In this document: piece after piece, positions 26,635 to 35,061 of the stretch
Layout of the letters: each line of letters opens with the position of its first letter
Position numbering within the stretch: the stretch's first letter is position 1
Assembly (NCBI GenBank): GCA_937941765.1
Contig: CALDGQ010000082.1
Location: 1-35,065, forward strand
Direction of reading: 5' to 3'
DNA length: 35,065 nucleotides
Source of the DNA: an uncultured Saprospiraceae bacterium
GTDB taxonomy: Bacteria; Bacteroidota; Bacteroidia; Chitinophagales; Saprospiraceae
Notes under the pieces: generated by a model
The model's database searches: none
Told to the model about the DNA's origin: nothing
The model's input: only the letters and a program-made list of their open reading frames with translations
Program-made: the position numbers and the translations under genes

Positions 26635-27486
26635 CTAAAACAAAGTCTCCTGCTGCTCGCCTGCTTCTCCAGTTTCAATTTCTATAACAGAATATTGCAA
26701 TGTTTCATGATCCGAAATGAATCGTTTGATAACTCTTAGTTGGTGGGTATAAGCGCCAATCTCTTTGTTATGGATACCGACATGATCGATGTCATCAAAT
26801 CGAACACGTCCAGAAGCATGGAGTATTTTTCTGTCAGGAAACAAGATGCCGACGTGTGTGATGTTTCCTTTTTTATTTTCGAAAAATGCGAGATCACCAG
26901 GTTGTGCTTCGTTTATGATGTTGATGGTCTTTCCTCCATTTACTTGATCACTAGAATCTCTTGGAAGTTTAATTCCAGACAACTTATACACGACTTGAGT
27001 TAAGCCACTACAATCAATTCCAAATGGAGAACGACCGCCCCATAAATAAGGTGCGTACAAGAATTTACGACCAATTTTGCAAATCAAATCCGGACTTGCT
27101 TCCAATGAAAAAGGATTGATCGCCTGACCACTAAAAGTATATTTTTTTCGATTCAATCGGAAATTGATGCCATCGAAATCCGGTAAAGCAGCTCCAATTG
27201 TAATCGGTAGATAGTGATTGTGTCCAGCAGCAGGTTGAATTAATTCCAAAGAATAGAAAGAATTGGACTTGTAATTTTCATACACTTTTGTCAGAATCGG
27301 TTCGATTTGTTTAATATCCATCCATCCTTCATAATCATCCCAAAGGCAAATGACTTTAATCCAATTGCCTTCTTTTTCAATAATCTCAACCAATTCACCA
27401 AATAACAATTGCGATACCATCTCGCTGCTGTCAGCTGGTTTGGCTCGTAAAGGAGCGACACTCAATGGACAAATACCGTATTGCAT
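26635..27486 (-). CDS. NlpC/P60 (C40) peptidoglycan endopeptidase with N-terminal SH3 domain
   Basis: This 283-residue protein begins with a bacterial SH3-like domain (about 1-65: PLRAKPADSSEMVSQLLFGE, GNWIKVICLWDDYEGW), a linker domain, and then an NlpC/P60 domain from about 140. The catalytic triad is visible: C159 in GIDCSGLTQ, H211 in THVGI, H223 in ILHASG. Enzymes of this layout cut gamma-D-Glu-diamino acid bonds in cell-wall stem peptides, in turnover or recycling. No signal peptide is present, as in several Bacteroidota dipeptidyl-peptidase VI-like proteins thought to act on cytosolic muropeptides. ATG 27486 is the only good start. It is divergent from the PorP/SprF gene across 229 bp. 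Confidence 0.93.
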   Translation of the reverse strand: MQYGICPLSVAPLRAKPADSSEMVSQLLFGELVEIIEKEGNWIKVICLWDDYEGWMDIKQIEPILTKVYENYKSNSFYSLELIQPAAGHNHYLPITIGAALPDFDGINFRLNRKKYTFSGQAINPFSLEASPDLICKIGRKFLYAPYLWGGRSPFGIDCSGLTQVVYKLSGIKLPRDSSDQVNGGKTINIINEAQPGDLAFFENKKGNITHVGILFPDRKILHASGRVRFDDIDHVGIHNKEIGAYTHQLRVIKRFISDHETLQYSVIEIETGEAGEQQETLF

Positions 27487-27715
27487 CTAGAATTGCTTGA
27501 TGTTGACTTGATATAAGGTTTGAAATATAAGTTGTAAACCGTTCAATTTCAACTAATTTGATGCTAAAATACAAAAGCTACGTTAAGTTTTATTTATGTG
27601 CAGATGTTATTAGTTTGGAAGTCATACTAAAGGATGAGTTGCAACCGTTTTGTCAGTTGTTTTAACTTTCATAATACCGCATATTCTGTTACCTTTGGTG
27701 CCTGAAAAATCCCTT

Positions 27716-28765
27716 ATGAAGAATTTAATCTTTACTTTATTATTTGTGTCAATGACTACCATGGTTTGGAGTCAGGATCAACATTTTACTCAATTTATTG
27801 CTTCACCATTGGTGACCAATCCTGCTATGACAGGTTTATTTGGTGGTAAATACCGATTGTCGACTATTTATCGGAATCAATGGAAAGGAGCATTGCAAGA
27901 ACCATATGTAACATTTGCTGCTGCATTGGATGTTCGTTTTGAATTAGAATTGAATTCCCAATACAAGGATGCGGCTGCTGTTGGATTGCTTTTTTCTTCT
28001 GACAAGGTTAGTAACATCGACTTTTCGACCAATACGATTGCTATTTCTGGTGCTTTTCATAAAGGATTGGATTATGACCACAAGCAATATTTAACAGCTG
28101 GATTTCAAGGTGGTGTGAGTCAGCGAAATGTCAGTTACGAAGCGCTTTATTTTGATGACCAATTCAATGGTACAGATGCTTTTGACATGACTACTCAAGA
28201 AGATTTACCGGCTAATAACTTTTCTTATGGAGATTTTGCTGCTGGATTAAATTACATCTTCCGACCAAAAGAAAGGTCTTATATTAATGCTGGTTTGTCA
28301 ATGCATCACATCTTGCAACCGCAAGTTACTTTTTATGATTTTGAAGATGAAAATTTGCCTTATGAAGGGTCTAAATTATTTTCAAAATATTCGGCTCAAG
28401 TAGCTGCTGAATTGCCAATTAATGATAATCTATCTTTCATGCCACGTGCTTTATATGCGTTGCAAGGTCCACATCAAGAATTGGTAGCTGGTGCAAATTT
28501 GAGAATGATCATCAGTAAGTATATGAATAACTCTTTGATGTTTGGTGGTTGGGTACGTCCTGTTTCAAATGCAGATAAATCATTTAAAGTTGAGTCAGTT
28601 GCATTGATGGTGGGGTTAGAATATTACAGTTGGTTGTTTGGTTTCAGTTTCGAATCCAATTTAGTAGATTTGACAAAATACCACCAAGGACAAAACGCTT
28701 TTGAAATATCTGTTACTTATTTAGGAGAGTATGAAAATGATAGTATTCTGTGTCCTTCGTTTTAG
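27716..28765 (+). CDS. Type IX secretion system membrane protein, PorP/SprF family
   Basis: This is a 349-residue protein from ATG 27716, where a signal peptide starts (MKNLIFTLLFVSMTTMVWSQ). An upstream in-frame TTG at 27650 would only add residues before it. The hallmark start of the mature chain, DQHFTQFIASPLVTNPAMTG, followed by YRNQWKGALQEPYVTF, is diagnostic for the family. The rest alternates as in an outer-membrane beta-barrel of about 14 strands, including the Asn/Gly-rich turns RPKERSYINAGLSMHH and WVRPVSNADKSFK. PorP/SprF proteins anchor or help export partner surface proteins through the type IX system. In this family each paralogue often serves a specific secreted partner. No such partner is adjacent here. 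The LRR giant is a possible client, unproven. A strong terminator follows. Confidence 0.93.
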   Translation: MKNLIFTLLFVSMTTMVWSQDQHFTQFIASPLVTNPAMTGLFGGKYRLSTIYRNQWKGALQEPYVTFAAALDVRFELELNSQYKDAAAVGLLFSSDKVSNIDFSTNTIAISGAFHKGLDYDHKQYLTAGFQGGVSQRNVSYEALYFDDQFNGTDAFDMTTQEDLPANNFSYGDFAAGLNYIFRPKERSYINAGLSMHHILQPQVTFYDFEDENLPYEGSKLFSKYSAQVAAELPINDNLSFMPRALYALQGPHQELVAGANLRMIISKYMNNSLMFGGWVRPVSNADKSFKVESVALMVGLEYYSWLFGFSFESNLVDLTKYHQGQNAFEISVTYLGEYENDSILCPSF

Positions 28766-28780
28766 AAAAATAACTGAAAT

Positions 28781-28821
28781 AAAAAAGCCCAATTCTATTG
28801 TTATAGCATTGGGCTTTTTTT
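28781..28821 (+). terminator. Rho-independent terminator of the PorP/SprF gene
   Basis: AAAAAAGCCCAAT pairs with ATTGGGCTTTTTT (13 bp) around a 14-nt loop, followed by a T run, 16 bp after the stop at 28765. Confidence 0.9.
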
Positions 28822-28917
28822 GTAAAGTTTTATTTATTTAACCTGGGTATTAAATAGCTGATTATTTCATTAAAAGTCTCAACATGATTCTTTAATCTTT
28901 GATAAGCAAATTTTATA

Positions 28918-29382
28918 TCATGACACCACTCCTTTCCGTCCAGCCATCAACCGATCTAATGAAAAACTGGTAACACCACCAATTAAAATGGCAACACCCA
29001 TCACTAAGTAAGTAAAACTCATCTGAGCTTGAAAGTCTTCAAATATGTCTCCTCTCATAGCTAAAAATGTAGCTACTGTCATGTTTATTATAACAATCAA
29101 CGCCCCAAATCGAGTAAAAATCCCAAACAATAATAATAAACCTGCGAGTAATTCTCCTCCTTTGGAAAGGTACGCCATAATTCCTGGCGCAGGGATATTG
29201 TAGTACTCCATCATCCCGACATGACCTGCCATAAAATCCGCATTAAAAATTCCTGGAAGGCCATGCATAATAAAAGCAATTCCTAACCAAATCCTTAAAA
29301 TAGTTAAAGGGAGTTCGTAGTTGTTTTTTTGAATAGCTGTTTCCATTTGTTCGATATTTGGTTTTCGCAAAATGGCTTGCAT
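28918..29382 (-). CDS. DoxX family membrane protein
   Basis: This 154-residue protein has four membrane helices and the DoxX pattern: LRIWLGIAFIMHGLPGIF in helix 1, a short loop, GGELLAGLLLLFGIFTRFGA in helix 2, then ALIVIINMTVATFLAMRG and FTYLVMGVAILIGGVTSFSL ending in LDRL. ATG 29382 is used. A second ATG twelve codons later (29346) would give a shorter cytosolic tail and may be the true start. DoxX-type proteins in bacteria are linked to redox and thiol homeostasis, but the function of most members is unknown. It is monocistronic, about 40 bp downstream of a minus-strand terminator hairpin. Confidence 0.9.
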   Translation of the reverse strand: MQAILRKPNIEQMETAIQKNNYELPLTILRIWLGIAFIMHGLPGIFNADFMAGHVGMMEYYNIPAPGIMAYLSKGGELLAGLLLLFGIFTRFGALIVIINMTVATFLAMRGDIFEDFQAQMSFTYLVMGVAILIGGVTSFSLDRLMAGRKGVVS

Positions 29383-29421
29383 TAGAAAAATACCAAAAAG
29401 AAAACGAAAAATGAAATGAAT

Positions 29422-29456
29422 AAAAAAAGGACCAACAATAAATTGTTAGTCCTTTT
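29422..29456 (-). terminator. Rho-independent terminator on the minus strand
   Basis: On the minus strand AAAAGGAC-AACAAT pairs with ATTGTT-GTCCTTTT, with one internal mismatch, and is followed by a run of T. It lies about 310 bp downstream of the small peptide gene and just before the DoxX gene, so a transcript entering from the right must end here. Confidence 0.85.
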
Positions 29457-29700
29457 AAACAACCAAATTATAAGGATAGGCCATCCATCGAAATAATTGA
29501 CTGATTATTTTGATAAAAGTTTAGTTAGCTCTCTGTATTGATGACAAGCTAAGGTGTGATTAAAAGTAGTTTGAGGAAATACAGAGTGCAGGCCTGTTAT
29601 ACAGTTGCAAGTTCGCCTTATAAACCTGTTTTTATACTACTTAAATTCATTGAAACACAGCCTCTATTATTATAAGATTTGCATCTTAAATTCACTTAAC
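29457..29700 (-). ncRNA. Candidate structured RNA, possibly 6S-like
   Basis: This stretch lacks a coding frame but ends in the strong minus-strand terminator. It has GC content above its flanks and several pairings: CTCTGTATT (about 29531-29539) with AATACAGAG (29579-29587), and AAGTAGT with ACTACTT across about 70 nt. Size and position would suit a 6S-type RNA, but I see no decisive conserved motif. It could equally be a long 3' leader of the small peptide transcript. Confidence 0.28.
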
Positions 29701-29765
29701 TAATTGAATATCATTTAAATAGGACTATGCTTTTTTGTAAAAAATGTATATATTTGTATTCTAAA

Positions 29766-29897
29766 TTAAAAGGCCTCGTAGTCATCACCAATCACTGCGT
29801 GGATTTGAACTTCATTGTCACTAATTACTTGTGTGTTTGCTTCTTCTGGGCTAGATATTAGGCCCAACGCCATTAATACTGCAATAATTAAAGTCAT
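29766..29897 (-). CDS. Small exported peptide, 43 residues
   Basis: ATG 29897 opens a 43-residue frame. Residues 1-20 form a hydrophobic export signal (MTLIIAVLMALGLISSPEEA). The remainder is an acidic tail that includes NTQVISDNEVQ and IGDDYEAF. Its stop is 310 bp ahead of the terminator at 29422-29456. A TAAGTTTG box (29943-29936) matches the Bacteroidota -7 element upstream. It is divergent from the TPR-like gene at 30099. The peptide resembles a secreted signal precursor in size and layout, but no family is recognised and translation is unproven. Confidence 0.55.
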   Translation of the reverse strand: MTLIIAVLMALGLISSPEEANTQVISDNEVQIHAVIGDDYEAF

Positions 29898-30098
29898 TCT
29901 ATAATTGTTTTTAAGGTTAATAATTAATTAAGTCCCAAACTTAATACCATCCGAAACCTGTTGTGTTATTCAAATACGGAGATTTGTAAAGTCAATTTTG
30001 ATTGATTTTTTACCTAAAAAAAATACATAGATTTGATTTTCATATTTTTATAAATACCGAAAACGTCCCATTTTGTATAATTTTAAAAGCTGCTTAAA
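29898..30098. promoter_or_regulatory. Divergent control region with two -7 boxes
   Basis: TAAGTTTG at 29943-29936 points left to the small peptide gene and TAGATTTG at 30028-30035 points right to the TPR-like gene. Both match TAnnTTTG exactly. The nearest upstream TTTG elements are 27 bp away rather than 19-21, so -33 boxes are uncertain. Confidence 0.42.
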
Positions 30099-31670
30099 AT
30101 GGACAAATTAAAAGAATTGGTTTATGCTGCCTCTAAGCACAAAATCAAGAAGATAGATATCGTTGGGGAGCATCGGTATGACAGTCTAGTGCAAAAATTT
30201 TATCATGGAATTCATTCAGACCAATTCAAAACAGATGCAGATGCTGCTTTAGCGTTGTACAATAGTTCTCCTGAAAACATTAACTACAAGCACTTAAAAT
30301 ATAAACTGGAAAGCCGATTAATCAACACCCTATTTTTTGTTGATATATCCGGTCCTAAATTCAATGAAATTCAAAAGGCGTATTACACTTGTTATAAAAA
30401 CCTAGGAGCTGTTGCTATATTGAAAGGAAGATCACTTCGAAAAAGCGCTGTTTCGTTGGCTACAAAAACAATCCGTAAAAGTATCAAGTATGAGTTCACA
30501 GATATTACGTTGAGTCTTGCTCGAACTTTAAAACGCCATTATTCCTATTTGGAAAAGGACAAAACGAAGTTTGAATACTATACTAACTTGGCAAAAGAGA
30601 TGCATAAGTTGTCAGACGTTGAAATGATGACAGAAGGCTATTTTGAATTTATCATGTTTCACGTATCTGGAAATAAAAGAAGTGCGGTCCCTGAGATTTT
30701 AGAAGAAGTTATTCAATACGATGAGATCATCAAACAACAACTAAAAAAATATGATTCTTACAATTTAAGGATTTATGCATATGCGGTATCCTGCTTGCGA
30801 TACGAAATTGTCGAAGATTTTGAGAATTTAATTACTGCAAGCAAAGCTGCGATTACTTATTTTCGGAACCGACCAATCAAAGTAAGTCCTGTAAGTTTGG
30901 CTCCTTACTTTACAAAAATAATTTTCGCTTACATCTCTTTAAGAAAATATGATGAAGCAACTAAATGGAACACGAATTATCTAAAAAATTTAGAGCATGT
31001 TGAATACTCCAGAAATTGGTTTATAGCAAATGAAATTCAGATCGTTCTTTACTTTCACCAGAAAAACTACCAAGCTGCAGTTGATGTTTACATTACCGCC
31101 AAACAACATAAACTCTTTAATGGAATGCAACGAGATGTGAAAGAGATTTGGCAAATCTATGCAGCGTATATTCAGTATTTTATAATGATGGAAAAAGTGG
31201 AATTGTCTGAAAAACAATTAAAAGGACTCGATAAATTCCGCTTAAATAAGTTTCTCAATAACGTACCTATTTATTCAAAAGATAAAGAAGGGATTAATAT
31301 TTCAATTCTTATTCTTCAAATTCTATTTTTGCTCCAAAAAGGGAAATACGATGTTATAATTGATAGAATGGAAGCTTTGGAAAGGTATTGTTATAAATAT
31401 TTAAAAAAGGACTCTTCTTATCGCAGTAAATGTTTTCTCAAAATGTTGATTATCTTAATAAAAAGTAGTTTCCATAAAGAAGCTACGATTCGAAAGACGA
31501 AAAATTATTTTGATAAACTCAAAAATGAATCAGCACTTATTACTCCAACTTCCAGTCAGATAGAAGTTGTTCCTTATGAAGATCTTTGGAAAGATGTGAT
31601 CAATAGTATTGATAATAAATTCGTGATCATTCGTAAACGTAGAAAAAGGAAAAGCAAACCCACTTCTTAG
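30099..31670 (+). CDS. Cytosolic TPR-like helical repeat protein of unknown function
   Basis: This 523-residue protein has no signal peptide or membrane helix. The sequence is nearly all helical, with TPR-like pairs such as TKIIFAYISLRKYDEATKW and EIQIVLYFHQKNYQAAVDVY spaced by about 35-40 residues. The conserved-looking N-terminus (MDKLKELVYAASKHKIKKID) and AYYTCYKNLGAVAILKGRSL recall a Saprospiraceae family of unknown role that I remember as multi-copy but cannot name. The C-terminus is strongly basic (RKRRKRKSKPTS). It is divergent from a 43-residue exported peptide gene, which recalls peptide-receptor pairs of the RRNPP kind. This protein has no visible helix-turn-helix, as in Rap-type members. 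The link is a hypothesis only. Confidence 0.87.
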   Translation: MDKLKELVYAASKHKIKKIDIVGEHRYDSLVQKFYHGIHSDQFKTDADAALALYNSSPENINYKHLKYKLESRLINTLFFVDISGPKFNEIQKAYYTCYKNLGAVAILKGRSLRKSAVSLATKTIRKSIKYEFTDITLSLARTLKRHYSYLEKDKTKFEYYTNLAKEMHKLSDVEMMTEGYFEFIMFHVSGNKRSAVPEILEEVIQYDEIIKQQLKKYDSYNLRIYAYAVSCLRYEIVEDFENLITASKAAITYFRNRPIKVSPVSLAPYFTKIIFAYISLRKYDEATKWNTNYLKNLEHVEYSRNWFIANEIQIVLYFHQKNYQAAVDVYITAKQHKLFNGMQRDVKEIWQIYAAYIQYFIMMEKVELSEKQLKGLDKFRLNKFLNNVPIYSKDKEGINISILILQILFLLQKGKYDVIIDRMEALERYCYKYLKKDSSYRSKCFLKMLIILIKSSFHKEATIRKTKNYFDKLKNESALITPTSSQIEVVPYEDLWKDVINSIDNKFVIIRKRRKRKSKPTS

Positions 31671-31794
31671 AATTTGTAAATAATTAGCGTTCACAATTTC
31701 CTATGTAAGAACGATGTTTTATTTATTTTTAAAACCAACCATTTTTGTCTGAAATCATAATGTATAATATCGACATATCTTGTATTTTTGCACC

Positions 31795-33258
31795 ATGAAA
31801 TCTTTCCTACTGAATGTATCCTTTTTTGGTCTAGTACTTTGTGTGTCGAGTTGTACTTTTATGAAAATGGTATATCTAAACAATCCATCCATTTACGATC
31901 AAAAACATTTTCCTAATGAAGTTATTTTAGCAACTAATCCAACAAATATCTCAGCTACTACCTGCGATGATATTTCCCTTCCGCCAGTAAAAGATTGGAC
32001 GAAATTTGAAGATACTCAGTATGACTTGCCACTTGACCAGTTTCTGAAAGAGACCAATACAACGACTTTTATTGTGATGCGAAATGATTCTATTTTATAC
32101 GAAAATTATTTTAATGGAAATACGATTGATAAACAAAATATCGTGTTTTCAATCACCAAAGCTTTCATCACTTCCTTGTTGGCCATCACAATTGATGAAG
32201 GGCATATTAAAAGTCTAGAACAATATGTTGGAGAATTTGTAGATGCTTACAAGGTTGGCAGAAAGAGATTAATCAAGATAAAGGATGTGTTGCAGATGAC
32301 CTCTGGAATTGATCATGGAGACTATCGGAGTCCAATGAAAATCGGACAGGCATATTACAATGGTAATTTGGATAATTATATTTCAAAAGTAAAAGTGGAA
32401 ACAAGAGCTGGGATCAAATTTGAATACAAGTCGGTCGATACACAAGTTTTAGGAATGGTCATTGAAGCTGCAACAGGTAAGCAAATTTCGGAATTGCTTT
32501 TTGAAAAAATCTGGAAACCGATGGGAATGGAATATGATGCCTATTTTACAAAAGATAGAACCGATGGTAATGAAAGAATGTACGGAGGAATGGCAATAAC
32601 CAGTCGGGATATTCTAAAACTAGGAATGCTTTATTTGAAAAATGGAAATTGGAATGGGAAACAAATTATTCCTGAAGATTGGGTCAATTCACTTTCTAGT
32701 AGAACGCAAGTGGATGGCAAATGGTGGGGCTATAATAAAGGCTGGTGGTTAGAAACATTTATTGATGGGAACTATTTAGAAGGGAAGGATTATTATGCAT
32801 CCGGATATCAAGGTCAATATCTTTACATCAATCCGCTTCAAAATTTGATTATTCTCCGCCAAGGAATCAATCCAGGAGGTATTCGTTGGTATAGCGCTAT
32901 CGGACATTTAGCCAAAATACTGGCAAATGAGCAATCTGATTCTATTTCCAACAACATAAATGTGATTGATCATCCACATCAATTCGAAGGAACATATCGA
33001 GCCAAAAATGGTAAGCAATTATTTATAAAAAAGGAAAAAGGAAATCGTTGGCAAGTCTCCATAGTTGCAAACCACAGAAAAGAGAAATTTGAAGTGACTT
33101 CTCATAGTACGCTTGCATTGACAAATGAAAGAAAGCTGAAACTTGTTTTATTTGATTTTAAGGATGGAGTAGTAAAAGGACTTCATTTTGATCGATCGGT
33201 AAAGAAGCCAACCTATTTTGAAAAAGTAAACCAGACCATTTTGTCGAGTTTAAAATAG
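31795..33258 (+). CDS. Serine hydrolase lipoprotein of the beta-lactamase/class C fold
   Basis: This is a 487-residue lipoprotein (lipobox VSSC at about residue 20). ATG 31795 is used. The in-frame TTG at 31780 is upstream of a TATTTTTG -7-like box at 31783-31790 and is less likely. The catalytic motifs of the SxxK serine hydrolases are present: S119-I-T-K122 in FSITKAF, Y211-K-S in FEYKSVD, and a third motif SGYQGQ (about residue 340). The family includes class C beta-lactamases, D-aminopeptidases, esterases and 6-aminohexanoate hydrolases. The YKS (not YSN) suggests an esterase or amidase rather than a true beta-lactamase. A C-terminal beta domain (about 400-485) resembles the extra domain often found in these proteins. 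The substrate is unknown. It is not obviously in an operon. Confidence 0.9.
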   Translation: MKSFLLNVSFFGLVLCVSSCTFMKMVYLNNPSIYDQKHFPNEVILATNPTNISATTCDDISLPPVKDWTKFEDTQYDLPLDQFLKETNTTTFIVMRNDSILYENYFNGNTIDKQNIVFSITKAFITSLLAITIDEGHIKSLEQYVGEFVDAYKVGRKRLIKIKDVLQMTSGIDHGDYRSPMKIGQAYYNGNLDNYISKVKVETRAGIKFEYKSVDTQVLGMVIEAATGKQISELLFEKIWKPMGMEYDAYFTKDRTDGNERMYGGMAITSRDILKLGMLYLKNGNWNGKQIIPEDWVNSLSSRTQVDGKWWGYNKGWWLETFIDGNYLEGKDYYASGYQGQYLYINPLQNLIILRQGINPGGIRWYSAIGHLAKILANEQSDSISNNINVIDHPHQFEGTYRAKNGKQLFIKKEKGNRWQVSIVANHRKEKFEVTSHSTLALTNERKLKLVLFDFKDGVVKGLHFDRSVKKPTYFEKVNQTILSSLK

Positions 33259-33330
33259 GTATTATCTATTAATTCGTACAACTTCCAATTACTTCAGTTA
33301 CATTTACCATCTCAAATAAACTGAATTATT

Positions 33331-34266
33331 TTGCTCAAAAGTCTCCTAAAATTAAGGTTTAATCAAATTGCTCGACTTATTCAACAAACAGGAGTAGGTG
33401 TTGTGTTAGTGTTGTTATTTGTTTCGATTGGTTTTACATTGAGTGTATTACAATATTTGACTTCAATTGCTGCCCTACCCTTTTTTCTTTGCGTCCTTTT
33501 ATTGTTGTTAATAATACATTTTAAGAGAACGGACCTTCATTTTTTGCAAAGTATAGCCAAATCAAATGTTGAATATAGATTGGCCTTATTTGTTGAATAT
33601 TTCTTGATATTAATTCCGTTTACATTCTTCTTTATTTATTTTAAACGATGGGAATTAATTATACCAAACTTCGTCGCTCCATTGTTGGCTGCCATGCTTC
33701 CATCCATTATTCTAATTAAGAAATCGGATACTAAAATTTCATTACCCATTTTACCAGCAGATTGTTTTGAAATAAAAACTCATATAGAAAAAAACATTAT
33801 CGGCTATTGTTTAATTGGCGTGATCGGATTGTGTTCAGCTTTTCATATTTCGCTTTTCATTTTGTTCTCTTTATTATTTGGGGCAAGTATCTTTTCTGCT
33901 TATCAAAAATTGGAGCCCAAAGAATTGATCGTAACGACTAAATCTTTTTTATTTGAGAAAATTAAAAGAAATATCAGATTGGTATTGATAATTACTTTTC
34001 CAATATTTTCAATAGCATTGTTATTTCAATTTGAATTGTTTTACATCGTTCTTTATTTTTATCTAACGATATTTTTGGCAATTACTTTTGGGGTACTTTA
34101 CAAATATGCTTATGCGAATCCTATTTATCCAAAATATCAAACTACAACTGCACAATCCCTATTTTTTATACTACCTTATTTGCCTGGATTAATTATTGCA
34201 AACATTGGCTATCAATTTTATCTTTGGACCAAAGCAACTAAAAATTTGAAGAAGTATTATGCTTGA
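33331..34266 (+). CDS. ABC transporter membrane (permease) subunit
   Basis: This 311-residue protein is composed almost entirely of about nine membrane helices, with short basic loops. The start is taken as TTG 33331, which opens LLKSLLKLRFNQIARLIQQ. No ATG lies near it, and the basic amphipathic N-terminal segment looks native. The 3' end overlaps the ATPase gene by 8 bp, with the ATG at 34259 inside its last codons, so the two are translationally coupled. It looks like an ABC-2 type exporter permease. The substrate is unknown. Confidence 0.86.
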   Translation: MLKSLLKLRFNQIARLIQQTGVGVVLVLLFVSIGFTLSVLQYLTSIAALPFFLCVLLLLLIIHFKRTDLHFLQSIAKSNVEYRLALFVEYFLILIPFTFFFIYFKRWELIIPNFVAPLLAAMLPSIILIKKSDTKISLPILPADCFEIKTHIEKNIIGYCLIGVIGLCSAFHISLFILFSLLFGASIFSAYQKLEPKELIVTTKSFLFEKIKRNIRLVLIITFPIFSIALLFQFELFYIVLYFYLTIFLAITFGVLYKYAYANPIYPKYQTTTAQSLFFILPYLPGLIIANIGYQFYLWTKATKNLKKYYA

Positions 34267-34924
34267 GATTAAGAATTTAAATTTTGGGTTTGGAGAGAAA
34301 ATCTTGTATCAAGACTTTAATTTGTCGCTAGATAATGATAAGGTCTATGGAATACTAGGTCAAAATGGTGCAGGTAAAACAACACTCTTCCGGATTTTGT
34401 ACGGTTGGTTCAAAAGCAAAGGAGCAGCAATAAATTGGAAAGGCTCCAAATTAAAAAGAGAAGATATTACTTTTTTAGAAACTGATCCTTATTTCTATTC
34501 CTATATGACTGGAACGGAGTATTTAAATTTAATCAGTCCTGAAAACCAAGATCAAACTGAATATTTAGCAACATTACTCAACTTGCCTTTAGATAAAATT
34601 GTAGATAGTTATTCAACCGGGATGAAAAAGAAGTTGGCTTTTCTAGGCATTCAACTTCAAAATAAACCGATTCAATTACTGGATGAACCTTTCAATGGTG
34701 TTGACTTAGAAAGTAATGAAATTCTTAAAAAGTTGATTGTAGAAACTGGAAAAGGAAAACTGACCATTCTATCTTCACACATTATGAACACGTTGCTGGA
34801 TACTTGCGATGAAATTATTTATTTAAATGGCACTCACTTTCATATTTACAAAAAAGATGATTTTAGTAAGTTGGAACGGGTTGTAAAGGATGTTATTGAT
34901 GTGAAATTTAAACAAGGAATGTAA
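34259..34924 (+). CDS. ABC transporter ATP-binding subunit
   Basis: This 221-residue ATPase has Walker A GQNGAGKTT (residues 34-42), a degenerate signature STGMKKKLAF in place of LSGGQ (about 119-128), Walker B with the catalytic Glu in PIQLLDEPFNGVD (about 137-149), and the switch His in LSSHI (about 168). It pairs with the overlapping upstream permease and would drive export or membrane remodelling from the cytosolic side. The signature variant STGM(K/R) is usual in ABC-2 type exporters of the CcmA class. Substrate unknown. The nested inverted repeat begins 22 bp after its stop. Confidence 0.95.
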   Translation: MLEIKNLNFGFGEKILYQDFNLSLDNDKVYGILGQNGAGKTTLFRILYGWFKSKGAAINWKGSKLKREDITFLETDPYFYSYMTGTEYLNLISPENQDQTEYLATLLNLPLDKIVDSYSTGMKKKLAFLGIQLQNKPIQLLDEPFNGVDLESNEILKKLIVETGKGKLTILSSHIMNTLLDTCDEIIYLNGTHFHIYKKDDFSKLERVVKDVIDVKFKQGM

Positions 34925-34946
34925 AAATATTGACGTAGATACGCTG

Positions 34947-35061
34947 GACTGTGCGAAAATACTCGTTCGAGATGAGAGGTTAGAAACCTTCATCTCGTAA
35001 CACACACGGTATTCGAGCAAAAGGTTTCTAACCTCTTTGCTTTGGGAATTTTCGCACAGTC
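34947..35061. repeat. Nested inverted-repeat element (MITE-like) at the window edge
   Basis: Perfect 14-bp terminal inverted repeats GACTGTGCGAAAAT (34947-34960) and ATTTTCGCACAGTC (35048-35061) bound about 115 bp. Inside, a 15-bp pair GAGGTTAGAAACCTT (34976-34990) and AAGGTTTCTAACCTC (35021-35035) is also perfect. A local hairpin joins CGAGATGA (34968) to TCATCTCG (34990-34997). It has no coding capacity. It may also stop the ABC transcript. Confidence 0.8.

Noticed and set aside
29457..29700. tmRNA or RNase P RNA
   Set aside because: I see no tag frame with a tRNA-like CCA end and no RNase P core motifs. Only generic pairings and a terminator are visible.
31795..33258. Class C beta-lactamase resistance gene
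   Set aside because: The second motif is YKS rather than YSN and a lipobox is present. The serine hydrolase family is broad, so resistance is unsupported.
34947..35061. Integron attC site
   Set aside because: The core RYYYAAC/GTTRRRY boxes do not fit, and no integrase or cassette array is present.
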